From Mycobacterium sp. ITM-2016-00316 (GTDB lineage Bacteria; Actinomycetota; Actinomycetes; Mycobacteriales; Mycobacteriaceae), in assembly GCF_002968335.2 (NCBI RefSeq), contig NZ_CP134398.1, positions 930,001 through 994,000 on the forward strand: 64,000 nucleotides of DNA, given 5' to 3'. Shown here piece after piece: positions 1 through 8,556 of the stretch; positions within the stretch are counted from its first letter, which is position 1; each line of letters begins with the position of its first letter. Made by a program: the position numbers and the translations under genes. The notes beneath the pieces are model-generated. The model did not search any database, was not told the origin of the DNA, and worked only from the letters and a program-made list of their open reading frames with translations.

Positions 1-1048
1 GCATGTAGCTGAGTGCCACTGGGTCGAGAACGATGGCACCGTCAACCTTGATGCCGGTGTCCTTCTCCCACATGGCCTTCCAGATTTGGGCGGCATAGGG
101 GAAATGTGAGCTCAGATTGCTGTTGCGGAAGTCGGTGGTCGGATTGGTGTAGCCATAGGTCTTGCTGTACTCGGCGCCGAGATCGATCGGTGCGTAGGCG
201 CCGATCAGTTCGCGATTGGACGCTAACGTGTCGATAGTGGGGGTGCCGTCATCGAACCGCAGGATGCCGAAACCGCCGAGCAGGCCGCCGGTTCCGCGAG
301 CCTCGGCGTTGGTCTGGAACCCCATGAAGTAGGTGCGGGGACCGTCTGCGCCCATCATTGCCGGAGCGAGACGCGCGGCGAGCGCGGTATTTTCCAGCAG
401 ACTGGCCACTTCCGCAGTCTGGCTCTGTAGCTGGGATCGAGCGTCGCCGAGCAGGGTGACATAGCGCGGGTCGGAGATCGCTGCGGCGTCGGCGTTTAGC
501 CGTGTTGCCGCACCGGAGATCTCTTCAAGCTGCGACTCTTCGTCTCGCAGTGTCTGGACATCAACCCGGCCGTTTACGAACAGCTGGTCGGGAGAGATCG
601 CGAGTCCGACTTGTGCTGCAGGCTGCAGCACGTCCGCCGCCAGACCTAGCACGACATCTGAGATCTGCTTGCCGGTCTCAAACGGGCTGCCGACCCAGGG
701 CAGCGCTGCAGCGATGTTCCACGGTACTGAGTGTGTTGCGTCTCGGGCCTGCCGCGCGTGGACCACGGCGGCGTCGGCGAACCCGGATGCCTCATCCGTC
801 TTGCCCTGTAGCAGAGTCTCTTTCGCCTGTTGCGCATCCTGGCGCGCCCGCTCAAGGCTCGACTTTGCTTCAAACGCGTTGACGGTCAGCCAGGCACCGA
901 ATGCTAAGAGTGCAACGACCAGTGCGAGGCCACTTAAGAGAAGCGCGCGATGGTGCCGCCGTAGCACTTCGGCGACATTGGCTAGACGTCCGTCTTCGTA
1001 GTCGTCTGGATCGCGCTCGTCATCGCCGTCTAGCCTGCGTGTCTGCAC
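1..1048 (-). CDS. DUF4012 domain membrane protein, C-terminal part outside window
   Basis: This open frame runs off the low end of the window, so only the first 349 codons are visible. I place the start at the GTG at 1048: an in-frame stop lies directly upstream (1049-1051) and a GGAAAG ribosome-binding site sits 8 nt before it. The N-terminus is acidic and cytoplasmic-looking. One hydrophobic segment follows at about residues 35-55, so the bulk is probably outside the membrane. The region read from about 360 down to 290 encodes GPRTYFMGFQTNAEARGTGG followed by LLGGFG, resembling the N-A-E-x-R-x-x-G-G block of DUF4012 proteins. That family is common in actinobacteria and has no established enzyme activity. 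The fold assignment rests on motif recognition only. Confidence 0.75.
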   Translation of the reverse strand, partial: MQTRRLDGDDERDPDDYEDGRLANVAEVLRRHHRALLLSGLALVVALLAFGAWLTVNAFEAKSSLERARQDAQQAKETLLQGKTDEASGFADAAVVHARQARDATHSVPWNIAAALPWVGSPFETGKQISDVVLGLAADVLQPAAQVGLAISPDQLFVNGRVDVQTLRDEESQLEEISGAATRLNADAAAISDPRYVTLLGDARSQLQSQTAEVASLLENTALAARLAPAMMGADGPRTYFMGFQTNAEARGTGGLLGGFGILRFDDGTPTIDTLASNRELIGAYAPIDLGAEYSKTYGYTNPTTDFRNSNLSSHFPYAAQIWKAMWEKDTGIKVDGAIVLDPVALSYM

Positions 1049-1126
1049 TCAGCAGGCTTTCCGCGCTGGGGACAAGCCCTTACATCTGACTTGCGCCGGC
1101 AACATCGGAAGTCGTGCGGAAGTCAA

Positions 1127-1588
1127 CTAGTTGCAGCCTCGCCCGACGGAGACGGTCGTGGTGCCGTATGGACCGACCGTCACAGTTCCGCCCAGCAAGC
1201 ACACCTCGAAGTTCAAGTTCTGAGTGAACCACCCGTACAACGGCTTGAGAAAACCGGGGACCAGGCTGATCGGGGTGAACACCAGGACGTCGGCCCGCGG
1301 AGGCGGCGTCGGGTTGGCCCGGCCGATCCACCACAGATCGTTCTGGAAAATGCTCTGGATGATGCTGCCCGGAGTCGCATTGGCCGACTGGAAGTTGGCG
1401 GCTGCCATCGGCACGCAGGGCGCCGCTTCGGTCGGCACGCATTGGGCCGCGCCGATCTGCGAGCCGACGGTGCTGACAGCGAAGGTGGTGGTATCCGCCT
1501 GGGCGACGTTGATGGGTGTGAGCGTTGCTGCGGCGGCCATTGCGCCAGCCGCCAGACCGATATTTATCTTGCGAGCGATCGCTGACAT
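1127..1588 (-). CDS. small secreted protein, tandem paralogue A
   Basis: A protein of 153 aa beginning MSAIARKIN. I chose the ATG at 1588 rather than the longer frame because AGGGGG lies 4-5 nt upstream, and the paralogue at 2848 starts the same way. Residues 1 to about 32 form a Sec signal peptide with a likely AQA/DT cleavage site. The mature part has four cysteines (two near the N-terminus, one central in FEVC, one at the very end in GRGCN) shared with the paralogue, which suggests two disulfides. The C-terminal block GPYGTTTVSVGRGCN is identical in both copies. I recognise no domain. It is probably an exported mycobacterial protein of unknown role; no enzyme motif is visible. Confidence 0.8.
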   Translation of the reverse strand: MSAIARKINIGLAAGAMAAAATLTPINVAQADTTTFAVSTVGSQIGAAQCVPTEAAPCVPMAAANFQSANATPGSIIQSIFQNDLWWIGRANPTPPPRADVLVFTPISLVPGFLKPLYGWFTQNLNFEVCLLGGTVTVGPYGTTTVSVGRGCN

Positions 1589-2380
1589 TTGTCCCCCTAA
1601 GACGGGCATGAAGTTGTGAGAAGCATCGCATGCTGTGACTCGGCTGTCAATAACAAAGCCGCAGCTAGCGGGCTATGTTTCGGAGAGTTCCTCGGTAGCG
1701 TCCCGTTCATGCGCGATTGACCGAATCGCGCAAATGTTGCATTCGCAACGGCTCAGATTTCGCCTTTCCTCCTCGAATGTCGGTGGCCATTGCTGAAGTT
1801 TGCTGACGGGGAGGGAAGGGCTCTCGGCGCAGTCCTTGGTGCCATAGCTGTAACCGAACGGTGATGTTTGTTGTTGATGCGCACAGGGTGCGTTCTGCGA
1901 GGTGGCGGGCGGCTTCCCTGTGGTTACTCGAATACCTCTGCGCGGTAGCTAGGATTTGCGTCCCGTGGCCGTGTTCGTGGTCTGCTCCAGGCTTTATTGA
2001 CGTTGCTGTAGATGTGATCTCGTGCACAGGAGTGATTCGGAGGGGCCCGCGGGGCGTATCCCGCAACGCCTCGCGACGGTTGCGGCGAGTCTCGTTGTGG
2101 ACGACCTAGATTCAGCACGGTCCAGCGAGAGATGTCGGTGCGGTCATGGCGGAGCCGCGCATGAGCACTATCGCCCGGGGGTGGATTGCGCGCTGTGCGG
2201 TCGGGCAGTGTCCCGCCTATGCGGGTACGCGCGCAGTACGGTGGCGGTCGTTGTTGTCCGCCGGCCGGCGCAAAACAGGCAGTGGCACGGACTGATCGTG
2301 AAGAGCGCTCTGTAGCGGCGCGAGTTCAGCTACGGGCCAACAGTATCGGCGCGGGGCGGTGCCCGCGACGGGGCTGCCGG
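1589..2380. other. 792-bp non-coding interval between the two secreted-protein paralogues
   Basis: This interval lies upstream of paralogue A and downstream of paralogue B on the minus strand. I found no convincing gene in it. The only clear signal is the 19-bp motif at 1995-2013. Apart from that motif, the first 400 bp upstream of A and of B show little resemblance by eye. Short open frames here lack ribosome-binding sites and look like chance frames. Confidence 0.6.
1995..2013 (-). repeat. 19-bp motif upstream of paralogue A, copy 1
   Basis: The plus strand reads TATTGACGTTGCTGTAGAT. The identical 19 bases recur at 3255-3273. Each copy begins exactly 407 bp from the start codon of its downstream paralogue (1588 and 2848). 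The flanking bases differ. It could be a regulator site or a promoter element of a long leader. I do not recognise it as the site of a named regulator. Confidence 0.7.
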
Positions 2381-2848
2381 CTAGTTGCAGCCGCGACCGA
2401 CGGAGACCGTCGTCGTCCCGTACGGCCCCAGCGTCGCCGTGAGGCCAAAGACGCAGACCTCCAGGTCCCAATTGGCGGTGAACCAGCCGTAGAGCGGCTT
2501 GAGGAAACCGGGTACCAGGCTCATCGGTGTGAAGACCAGGATGTCGGACCGGGGCGGTGCATTCGGGTTCGCGCGGCCGAGCCACCAGAAGTCATTCTGG
2601 ATGAGGCTGTCCGGGAAGGTGGGGTCGGCCGCCGCCGCCGCCACGGCGGCGGCTGTGGGCAACCCGATGGGATCGCACGGCGTGGTCGCCGTCGGGACGC
2701 ACTGGGCGGACCCGACCTGGGAACCCAGTGTGCCCGCGCTCGCGATGCCGGTGTCCGCGCTGGCGGTAGTGACCGGCGACAGCGTTGCTGCGGCACAGAT
2801 GAGACCCGCAGCGACCCCGGAATTGATCTTCAGAGCGATGGCCGACAT
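2381..2848 (-). CDS. small secreted protein, tandem paralogue B
   Basis: A protein of 155 aa beginning MSAIALKIN, a diverged duplicate of the protein encoded at 1127-1588. The ATG at 2848 is preceded by AAGGGGGG, which supports this start over the in-frame codon 18 nt further upstream. Residues 1 to about 32 form a Sec signal peptide (probable cleavage ASA/DT). The four mature cysteines and the terminal GPYGTTTVSVGRGCN block match paralogue A. An alanine-rich insert in the middle (TAAAVAAAAADPT) makes this copy slightly longer. The function is unknown. The shared 19-bp motif 407 bp upstream suggests common regulation. Confidence 0.8.
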   Translation of the reverse strand: MSAIALKINSGVAAGLICAAATLSPVTTASADTGIASAGTLGSQVGSAQCVPTATTPCDPIGLPTAAAVAAAAADPTFPDSLIQNDFWWLGRANPNAPPRSDILVFTPMSLVPGFLKPLYGWFTANWDLEVCVFGLTATLGPYGTTTVSVGRGCN

Positions 2849-3332
2849 GTTCCCCCCTTGTTGCACTGAAACGTGATGTGGAGATTACAGGCCTCACGCC
2901 TTTTATCAATCTGTTTCCGCAGTACAGGGCGATTTCCTTAGAACTTCCTTTGGCTCGTGCACCTTCTGAAAGGTGCGCATTGTCCGCGTGCGAATTGTGC
3001 GTCGAAAGTGCATGAATTCGCTGGAAATAGCGTGCCGGAGCAAGTCTGGCGCCGTCGGATCGTGTTAGCTGGCGGATAGTCACGACCGTAGTGAGGTGAC
3101 CAAGAGTTTGCTCGAATTGGCGGATCCGTCGTTTATCGCAGCTACAAGGGTTGCGGGACGGACGAGCGGTTCCGCTCAAACCGGTCGTTTGCTGCGTCGC
3201 GGCGGCCGCCGAACCTGGCGGCAGCGGTGCGCGGTCGTTCGTCGCGACGACTCATATTGACGTTGCTGTAGATACTCTTCGGCGGCCGAACCGGCGCCGA
3301 CTATCTCTGTCCGCCAACCATATTCGCTGCAC
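2849..3332. other. 484-bp non-coding interval upstream of paralogue B
   Basis: No supportable gene. The interval separates the phosphatase-fold gene (which ends at 3333) from paralogue B and carries the second copy of the 19-bp motif at 3255-3273. I saw no terminator hairpin with a T run. Confidence 0.6.
3255..3273 (-). repeat. 19-bp motif upstream of paralogue B, copy 2
   Basis: Identical in all 19 positions to 1995-2013, and again 407 bp from the start codon of the following gene. The sequence between motif and gene is otherwise poorly conserved by eye, so the motif and its distance appear to have been kept while the rest drifted. Confidence 0.7.
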
Positions 3333-4253
3333 TCAGTGCAACACCACGGTGGCGGCCAGTGCCAGATGATCGGACCCGGCCACCTCCACCGTCCGCAGCG
3401 ACGTCACGGTCGCATCGCGCGTCATGATGTGATCGACCGCCAGCACCGGCGGGATGATCACGTTGCTCGGGTGGGTGCGGGTCAGGCCGGCCCCCGCCTG
3501 CGCCGCACCGTCGCGGTAGCCGTCGCGCAGCAGCCGGCGGAACTCACGGACGTCGGGCGTGGCGTTGAGGTCGCCCCCGACGACGACCGGACCGTCGGGC
3601 GGCAGCTCGCGCAGCGCCGGCCCCAGTCGAGCGATATCGCTGTGCCAGGAATCGAAGGCCGAGCGCGGTGGCGGCATGTGAGTGGAAACCACCGTCGTCG
3701 CGAAGTCGGTGTGGGGCACCTGGACCCGTGCGTGGATCAACCCTCGGCTGAAGCTCTCGTCGCTTCCGGAGGTGATGATCGGGTACCTGCTCCACAGCCC
3801 GACGCCGGCCGCCCGCTCCCGCGGTCGCAGCGCCGAGTAGGGGAAGTCTCGTGCCAGGGCGGGGGACAGGGCCGCGGCGAGTTCGGGGGTGAGCTCCTGT
3901 ACGGCGAGGATGTCGGCGTGCTCGGCCGCCACCCCGGCCACCGCCGCAGGCTCGGCCTCACCGAGCAGCAGGTTGGCCGAGACGAACCGCAGCGTGGTCC
4001 CGGTATCGGGGTCGGGGCTGCCGATGTACCACGGCAGCTGCACCGCCAGCACCGCGACGGTCAGCACCGCGGCGACCGATACCAGCGTCCAGTGCCGCGA
4101 CAGCGCAAACACCAGCACGGCCAGTGGCGCGCCGAACATCAGATAGGGCGACAGCGCGGCCGTCGCCAACACCGCGCGGTTGGTTGCCGGTACGTACCGC
4201 GCCACCAGGGCGCCGGCCGCGAGCAGGAGCAGCAGCACGCCGACGATGCGCAT
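3333..4253 (-). CDS. endonuclease/exonuclease/phosphatase family membrane protein
   Basis: A protein of 306 aa. The first 80 residues contain two to three hydrophobic segments and a short WYIGSPDPDTG linker. A domain of the Mg-dependent endonuclease/exonuclease/phosphatase fold follows. Its signatures are LRFVSANLLLGE (N at the start of the fold), ILAVQEL (catalytic Glu), STHMPPPRS, VVGGDLNATPD (the D-x-N element) and the C-terminal GSDHLAL pair. The active-site set looks complete, so an outward-facing phosphodiesterase or phosphatase is plausible. The substrate cannot be told. The protein stands alone, with about 50 bp to the upstream cyclopropane synthase gene on the same strand. Confidence 0.85.
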   Translation of the reverse strand: MRIVGVLLLLLAAGALVARYVPATNRAVLATAALSPYLMFGAPLAVLVFALSRHWTLVSVAAVLTVAVLAVQLPWYIGSPDPDTGTTLRFVSANLLLGEAEPAAVAGVAAEHADILAVQELTPELAAALSPALARDFPYSALRPRERAAGVGLWSRYPIITSGSDESFSRGLIHARVQVPHTDFATTVVSTHMPPPRSAFDSWHSDIARLGPALRELPPDGPVVVGGDLNATPDVREFRRLLRDGYRDGAAQAGAGLTRTHPSNVIIPPVLAVDHIMTRDATVTSLRTVEVAGSDHLALAATVVLH

Positions 4254-4302
4254 CAGCGCGCTTCACAACGAATGTGAATGCCGCTGCCGCGCAACGGAAA
4301 AG

Positions 4303-5187
4303 CTATGGCTTGGCGTAGGTGACCAGGCTGACATCGATCGCCTCGTCGACGAAGTAGTACTGGCAGCCGGTCAGGTATCGCATGTAGTCGTTGTAGTGCT
4401 GCTCGCCGGCCGCGGCGATCGCCTGGTCCTTGTTGTGCTCCAAGCGGGCGGCCCAGATGCCGAGGGTCTTGATGTAGTGGTTGCGCAGCGACACCACCTC
4501 GGGAACGGTGAAGCCGGCCTTGACGCCGTGATCCACCATCATCTGGGTGCTGGGGATGCGTCCGCCGGGGAAGATCGTGTCGATCATGAACTTGGCGAAC
4601 CGTGCCAGCTCGAACGTCAGCTTCTTTCCGCGGGCCGCCATCTCGTTGGGGTGGTAGCCGCAGCTGCTCTGAATGGTCATCCGGCCGCCGGAGGGCAGGC
4701 TGTTGAAGCAGGTCTGGAAGAAGGCGTCGTAGCGTTCGAAGCCGAAGTGTTCGAACGCCTCGATGGAGACGATCGCGTCGACGGAGCCGACGAACTGCTC
4801 CCAGCCCTCCAGGCGCACGTCGAACTTGCGGTCGGTGTCGATCTTGCTCAGGAGCTGCTCGCAGTACGCCTGCTGGTTCTTGCTCAGCGTCAACCCGATG
4901 ACGTTGACGTCGTACTTCTCCATCGCGCGCTGCAAGGTGAGTCCCCAGCCGCAGCCGACTTCCAGCAACGTCATGCCGGGCTTGAGGTTCAGCTGGTCGA
5001 GGTGCTGGTCGACGTTGGCGATCTGGGCCTCGGACAGCGTCACGTAGGGCCCGGTGAAGTAGGCGCAGCTGTACTTGCGGGTCGGATCCTGGAAGACGCC
5101 GAAGAAGTCGTCCGACAAATCGTAATGAGCCTGGATGTCCTCGAAGTGAGGCCGCATATCCGCAGTACTGGTTGAGTTGTCAGACAT
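4303..5187 (-). CDS. mycolic acid cyclopropane synthase family methyltransferase
   Basis: A protein of 294 aa from the ATG at 5187 ([19 protein letters not shown]). The frame is open further upstream, but that extension does not resemble the family and the family start fits here. The protein has the CmaA/MmaA/PcaA hallmarks: [20 protein letters not shown] near the N-terminus, the S-adenosylmethionine loop LLEVGCGWG at about 74-82, and [16 protein letters not shown]. Members transfer a methyl group to double bonds of meromycolate chains, giving cyclopropane, methoxy or keto groups. In M. tuberculosis four mmaA genes sit at this syntenic position, and here I see one. I cannot tell which subfamily it belongs to, so no symbol is given. 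Confidence 0.9.
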   Translation of the reverse strand: MSDNSTSTADMRPHFEDIQAHYDLSDDFFGVFQDPTRKYSCAYFTGPYVTLSEAQIANVDQHLDQLNLKPGMTLLEVGCGWGLTLQRAMEKYDVNVIGLTLSKNQQAYCEQLLSKIDTDRKFDVRLEGWEQFVGSVDAIVSIEAFEHFGFERYDAFFQTCFNSLPSGGRMTIQSSCGYHPNEMAARGKKLTFELARFAKFMIDTIFPGGRIPSTQMMVDHGVKAGFTVPEVVSLRNHYIKTLGIWAARLEHNKDQAIAAAGEQHYNDYMRYLTGCQYYFVDEAIDVSLVTYAKP

Positions 5188-5561
5188 GGAAGCGATTGCC
5201 CTTCTCGATGGTGCACTGCGGCGTCCACCGGGTGCGGGTGTCCACTCGGTGGAGACCTTACCCGCAGTGAGCCCGGTCACTCGGGACGCCTGCAGCGTGT
5301 CATAAATCCCAGCTCGGGCCACGTCTTGACCGTCGGTGGAGTCGAACCTTCAGTTGTCGTCTAGTACGTCGTCATCGTGGGCTGATCGTCGTCGATGCAG
5401 CCCCCGGAAGCCCGTTGCCGGACTTCGCTCTAAAGAGACTGTAGCGCCTCGGCCACACCGCCCAGCGTCCGCGCGTGGTGCCGGCGCAACGCGTCGCGGT
5501 GAACCCGAACCCGGCGGGCGCCGCGTGCGCCTCGCCCTTCACGATCGACGGCTGCGAGATG
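5188..5561. other. 374-bp interval upstream of the cyclopropane synthase gene
   Basis: It should contain the promoter of the methyltransferase gene on the minus strand and the end of the DUF5313 transcript. I see no clear -10/-35 pair, hairpin or gene. A GTCGAACC string at about 5340 resembles a tRNA T-arm, but no tRNA folds around it. Confidence 0.5.
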
Positions 5562-5981
5562 TCAGATGTCGTGGCTGCCGGCCGGCCCCGATCGAGGTCC
5601 ATAGCGTTCGGCGTAGGCCTGGTGCACGTGCGCATTGCGTTCCCGCGAGATCGCGTCGACGAGGTAGGGATTGAGCCCGTGCTTGGCCAGCATGTGCCGG
5701 CGCCACACCTTGTTCAGGGCGTGGGAGAAGAAGACGAACGGGATGAAGATCGGCAACGTCATGCTCACATGCAGGTACAGCGACATGGGGATGAACCAGA
5801 TCGGAGCCAGGATCGCGATGGCCGGCACGGCGACCCGGCACATCATGCGGACGGTGGCTCCCGGGCCGGCCAGGTCGTTGGCCACCCATTGGCGCATCGA
5901 ATCGGGCAGGCGTTTGCCGTAGCAGTAGGCGATGTACTGCCACGGCCGTGGCGTCGTGGGGGAGCTCTGATCGGTCCGCAT
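5562..5981 (-). CDS. DUF5313 family membrane protein
   Basis: A protein of 139 aa from the ATG at 5981. It matches the small mycobacterial DUF5313 family: an N-terminal WQYIAYCYGKRLPDSMRQWV block, WVANDLAGPGATVRMM, two hydrophobic segments (roughly residues 50-70 and 75-98), and a charged tail with HGLNPYLVDAI and HVHQAYAERYGP. The family has no known function. The gene is divergent from the ArsR gene, and the perfect inverted repeat at 6005-6034 lies between the two starts, so they may share control. A longer in-frame start exists inside that repeat, but it would place the operator within the coding region. Confidence 0.8.
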   Translation of the reverse strand: MRTDQSSPTTPRPWQYIAYCYGKRLPDSMRQWVANDLAGPGATVRMMCRVAVPAIAILAPIWFIPMSLYLHVSMTLPIFIPFVFFSHALNKVWRRHMLAKHGLNPYLVDAISRERNAHVHQAYAERYGPRSGPAGSHDI

Positions 5982-6002
5982 TTCGGCGAGCTTAGCTCTT
6001 GG

Positions 6003-6034
6003 TATGATGGATTGCGAATTGTTGCAATCCATCA
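6003..6034 (+). promoter_or_regulatory. perfect 11-bp inverted repeat, probable ArsR operator with overlapping -10
   Basis: TGATGGATTGC (6005-6015), 8 bases, then GCAATCCATCA (6024-6034) form a perfect inverted repeat between divergent genes. A TATGAT -10-like hexamer (6003-6008) overlaps the left arm, as expected for a repressor that blocks its own promoter. Size and placement fit ArsR/SmtB operators. The assignment to the adjacent ArsR gene is inference. Confidence 0.65.
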
Positions 6035-6057
6035 AGTTGTGAGAGTGGTGACGGGTG

Positions 6058-6433
6058 ATGGACATCTTGTCCGGTGGTCCCGAACAGCCGTTGTACGAGA
6101 TCAAGGCCAATCTGTTCAAGGCGCTCGCGCACCCGGCGCGGATCCGGGTGCTCGAAGATCCTGTCCACCAGCCCCACCCCGACACCGGTGAGTGCGATCC
6201 TGTCCGACAGCGATATCGAGCCGACGCAGCTTTCCCAGCACCTGGCCGTGCTGAAGCGCCACCACGTGGTCCGCGGACAGCGCGTCGGTAATGCGGTGTT
6301 CTATGAGCTCGCCCATCCCAAGATCGCCGAACTGCTCGTCATCGCCCGCATCTTCCTGACCGACACGCTCTCCGCGCGGCGCGACCAGCTCGATGTCATC
6401 GGATTGCTGCCCCCCATCGGCACCTCCCCGTGA
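6058..6433 (+). pseudogene. ArsR-family regulator, frameshifted
   Basis: Codons from the ATG at 6058 read MDILSGGPEQPLYEIKANLF and then KALAHPARIRVLE, the N-terminal half of an ArsR winged helix. After that the frame turns to nonsense. Dropping one A at about 6155-6156 (in CTCGAAGATC) restores ILSTSPTPTPVSAILSDSD and then IEPTQLSQHLAVLKRHHVV, the recognition helix and wing, and the rest of the protein to the stop at 6433. The corrected product would be about 125 aa, a normal size. The stop overlaps the GTG of the SulP gene (GTGA), so the two are a coupled operon. Either the gene is a recent pseudogene, or there is a base-call error, or frameshifting occurs. The sequence alone cannot decide. 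Confidence 0.85.
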
Positions 6434-8088
6434 CACCCCGCGCCCTCCGCGACCGGGTACTGCCGCTGCTGCCGCACCGCCGCGACTACGCCGGGCTGCA
6501 ACGGTCTTGGCGACGCGACGTGCTCGCCGGTGTCACCGTCGGGGTGGTGGCGCTGCCGCTGGCGCTGGCGTTCGGGATCAGCTCCGGGGTGGGTGCGGCG
6601 GCTGGTCTGGTGACCGCCGTGGTGGCCGGAGTGGTGGCCGCCGTCTTCGGCGGCTCACACGTCCAGGTTTCCGGGCCGACCGGCGCGATGGCGGTGGTGC
6701 TGGCCCCCATCGTCGCCCAGTACGGGGTGGGCAGTGTCGCGGTCGTGACGGCGTTGGCGGGCGTCATCGTCGTCCTCGCCGGCGTCAGTGGGCTGGGCCG
6801 AGCGGTGACCTTCATCCCGTGGCCCGTCATCGAGGGTTTCACCCTCGGCATCGCGGTCATCATCTTCCTGCAGCAGATCCCCTCGGCGATCGGACAATCC
6901 GTGCCGGAGGGTCAGCGCCCCCTGGTCGCCGCGGCGCAGGTGGTGATGGACGCCGACGCCGCCACCATCCGCCCCGCCCTCGTGGTGGTGGCCGTCGTCG
7001 TCGTGGCGATGGTGATCCTGCCGCGTCTGCATCCGGCGATCCCGGCGTCGTTGGTGGCGGTCGTGGCCGTCACCGTCTTGGCATCGGTGGCGGGTTTGAC
7101 GACCGCCCGCATCGGGGTGCTGCCCTCGCAGCTGCCGACCCCGGTGTGGCCGCAGGCCGATATCGCCACGGTGCACACCCTGCTCGGCGCGGCACTGGCC
7201 ATCGCGGCTCTGGCGGCCATCGAGTCGCTGCTGTCGGCGCGGGTCGCGGCCACCATGTCGGAGGCCGGCAGTTATGACCCCGACCGCGAACTGGTGGGGC
7301 AGGGCCTGGCCTCGGTGGCCTCCGGGCTGTTCGGAGGCATGCCGGCAACCGGCGCGATCGCGCGCACCGCGGTCAACGTCAGATCCGGTGCGCGAACCCG
7401 GATGGCGGCCATCACGCATTCGATCCTGTTGCTCGGGGTGGTGTACCTCGTCAGCGGCCCGGTCGGTGCGATTCCGCTGGCGGCGTTGGCGGCGGTGCTG
7501 ATGGTGACAGCGGTCCGGATGATCTCGTGGCGGGTCATCGTCAGGATCATCCGGTCCAGCCGCGCCGCTGCCGCCTCGTTCACGATCACCGCGGTCGTCA
7601 CCGTCTGCTTCGACCTGGTGCAGGCCGTCGAGATCGGGATCGTCGTGACGGCGGTCTTCGCGCTGGCCGCCGTGGCGCGGCGCAGCGGTGTCCGCCGCGA
7701 GGACCTCCCGTTTCCCCAACAGCCCGGCGATGAGCACATCGTGCTGCTACGGCTGGACGGAGCGATGTTCTTCGGTGCGGCGGAACGTATTTCGACCGAG
7801 ATCCTCGATGCTTCCCATGCGGAGGCGAGGGTGGTCATCATTGCGCTGTCACAACTCGGCATGCTCGACGCCACCGGAGCGCACACGCTGGCCTGCATCG
7901 CCGAGGAACTCGAATCGCGGGGAATCACCGTCATCATCAAGGGCGTCCGACCCGAGCACCGGGACCTGCTCGCCAACATCGGCATCATCGCCTCGCTGCG
8001 TCACGAGAACCACCTCATCGAGACGCTGGAAGAGGCTGTCGCGCATGCCCGTCGGCACGCCACCGCCGATGTGCGAGGCGCCCCGTGA
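6430..8088 (+). CDS. SulP-family anion transporter with STAS domain
   Basis: A protein of 552 aa from the GTG at 6430, overlapping the end of the ArsR frame by 4 nt. The first 400 residues are strongly hydrophobic with about 10-12 membrane segments and the SulP motifs ALAFGISSGVGAAAGL and VQVSGPTGAMAVVLAP. The last 120 residues form a soluble STAS domain (HIVLLRLDGAMFFGAA, followed later by QLGMLDATGAHTL). The family carries sulfate, bicarbonate or other anions, and the substrate here is not readable. Pairing of an ArsR repressor with a SulP transporter suggests metal- or redox-linked control. Because the regulator is frameshifted, expression may be constitutive. Confidence 0.9.
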   Translation: MTPRALRDRVLPLLPHRRDYAGLQRSWRRDVLAGVTVGVVALPLALAFGISSGVGAAAGLVTAVVAGVVAAVFGGSHVQVSGPTGAMAVVLAPIVAQYGVGSVAVVTALAGVIVVLAGVSGLGRAVTFIPWPVIEGFTLGIAVIIFLQQIPSAIGQSVPEGQRPLVAAAQVVMDADAATIRPALVVVAVVVVAMVILPRLHPAIPASLVAVVAVTVLASVAGLTTARIGVLPSQLPTPVWPQADIATVHTLLGAALAIAALAAIESLLSARVAATMSEAGSYDPDRELVGQGLASVASGLFGGMPATGAIARTAVNVRSGARTRMAAITHSILLLGVVYLVSGPVGAIPLAALAAVLMVTAVRMISWRVIVRIIRSSRAAAASFTITAVVTVCFDLVQAVEIGIVVTAVFALAAVARRSGVRREDLPFPQQPGDEHIVLLRLDGAMFFGAAERISTEILDASHAEARVVIIALSQLGMLDATGAHTLACIAEELESRGITVIIKGVRPEHRDLLANIGIIASLRHENHLIETLEEAVAHARRHATADVRGAP

Positions 8089-8549
8089 CCGGGAGCGGCA
8101 GCTTCCCGGCGACCACAGTTCAGCTGGCGGCCTGGCGTGCGCTGTACCGCGCGGATGCGCTGCTGGTCGCCGCGCTCAACGAGCACCTGCGCGCCGGCGT
8201 TGGCATCGTCTACGTCGAACGCGAGGTCCTGGATGCGTTGCACCGCGGGGGCGGACGGCTGCGGATGGGCACCCTGGCCGCCGAGCTGATGATCTCGCGC
8301 AGCGGCACCACTCGCCTGGTGGACAGGATGGAGAAGTGCGGCTGGGTGCGAAGGGAATCCGTGCCGGAGGACCGTAGGTCGACGTGGGCGGAGCTGACCG
8401 ATGAGGGACGCGATGTGTTCCACCGGGCACAGCCGGTCGTCGACGCGGTGGTGGCCACCTTCTTCGGTAAGCACGTGTCGACGGTCGCCCTCAAGACCTG
8501 CGCGCTCGCTCTGACCACGCTCACCGACGCCAACCGGGGCTCGGGGTGA
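8085..8549 (+). CDS. MarR-family transcriptional regulator
   Basis: A protein of 154 aa from the GTG at 8085, overlapping the SulP stop by 4 nt. The winged-helix core is clear: YVEREVLDALHRGGGRLRMG, then ELMISRSGTTRLVDRMEKCG (recognition helix), then the beta-wing VRRESVPEDRRSTWAELTDEG. The flanking helices would form the dimer interface typical of MarR proteins. Its position as the last gene of the ArsR-SulP unit suggests a role in controlling the transporter or a nearby efflux function. No ligand can be inferred. The gene is convergent with lipG, with only 7 bp between them. Confidence 0.85.
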   Translation: MTGSGSFPATTVQLAAWRALYRADALLVAALNEHLRAGVGIVYVEREVLDALHRGGGRLRMGTLAAELMISRSGTTRLVDRMEKCGWVRRESVPEDRRSTWAELTDEGRDVFHRAQPVVDAVVATFFGKHVSTVALKTCALALTTLTDANRGSG

Positions 8550-8556
8550 GGGCGCC

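Noticed and set aside
5188..5322. Longer 339-aa form of the cyclopropane synthase
   Set aside because: The extra 45 residues do not resemble the family N-terminus, and a better start with homology lies at 5187.
5326..5420. A T-arm-like string (GTCGAACC) suggesting a tRNA on the minus strand
   Set aside because: No acceptor stem, anticodon arm or D-arm could be matched around it.
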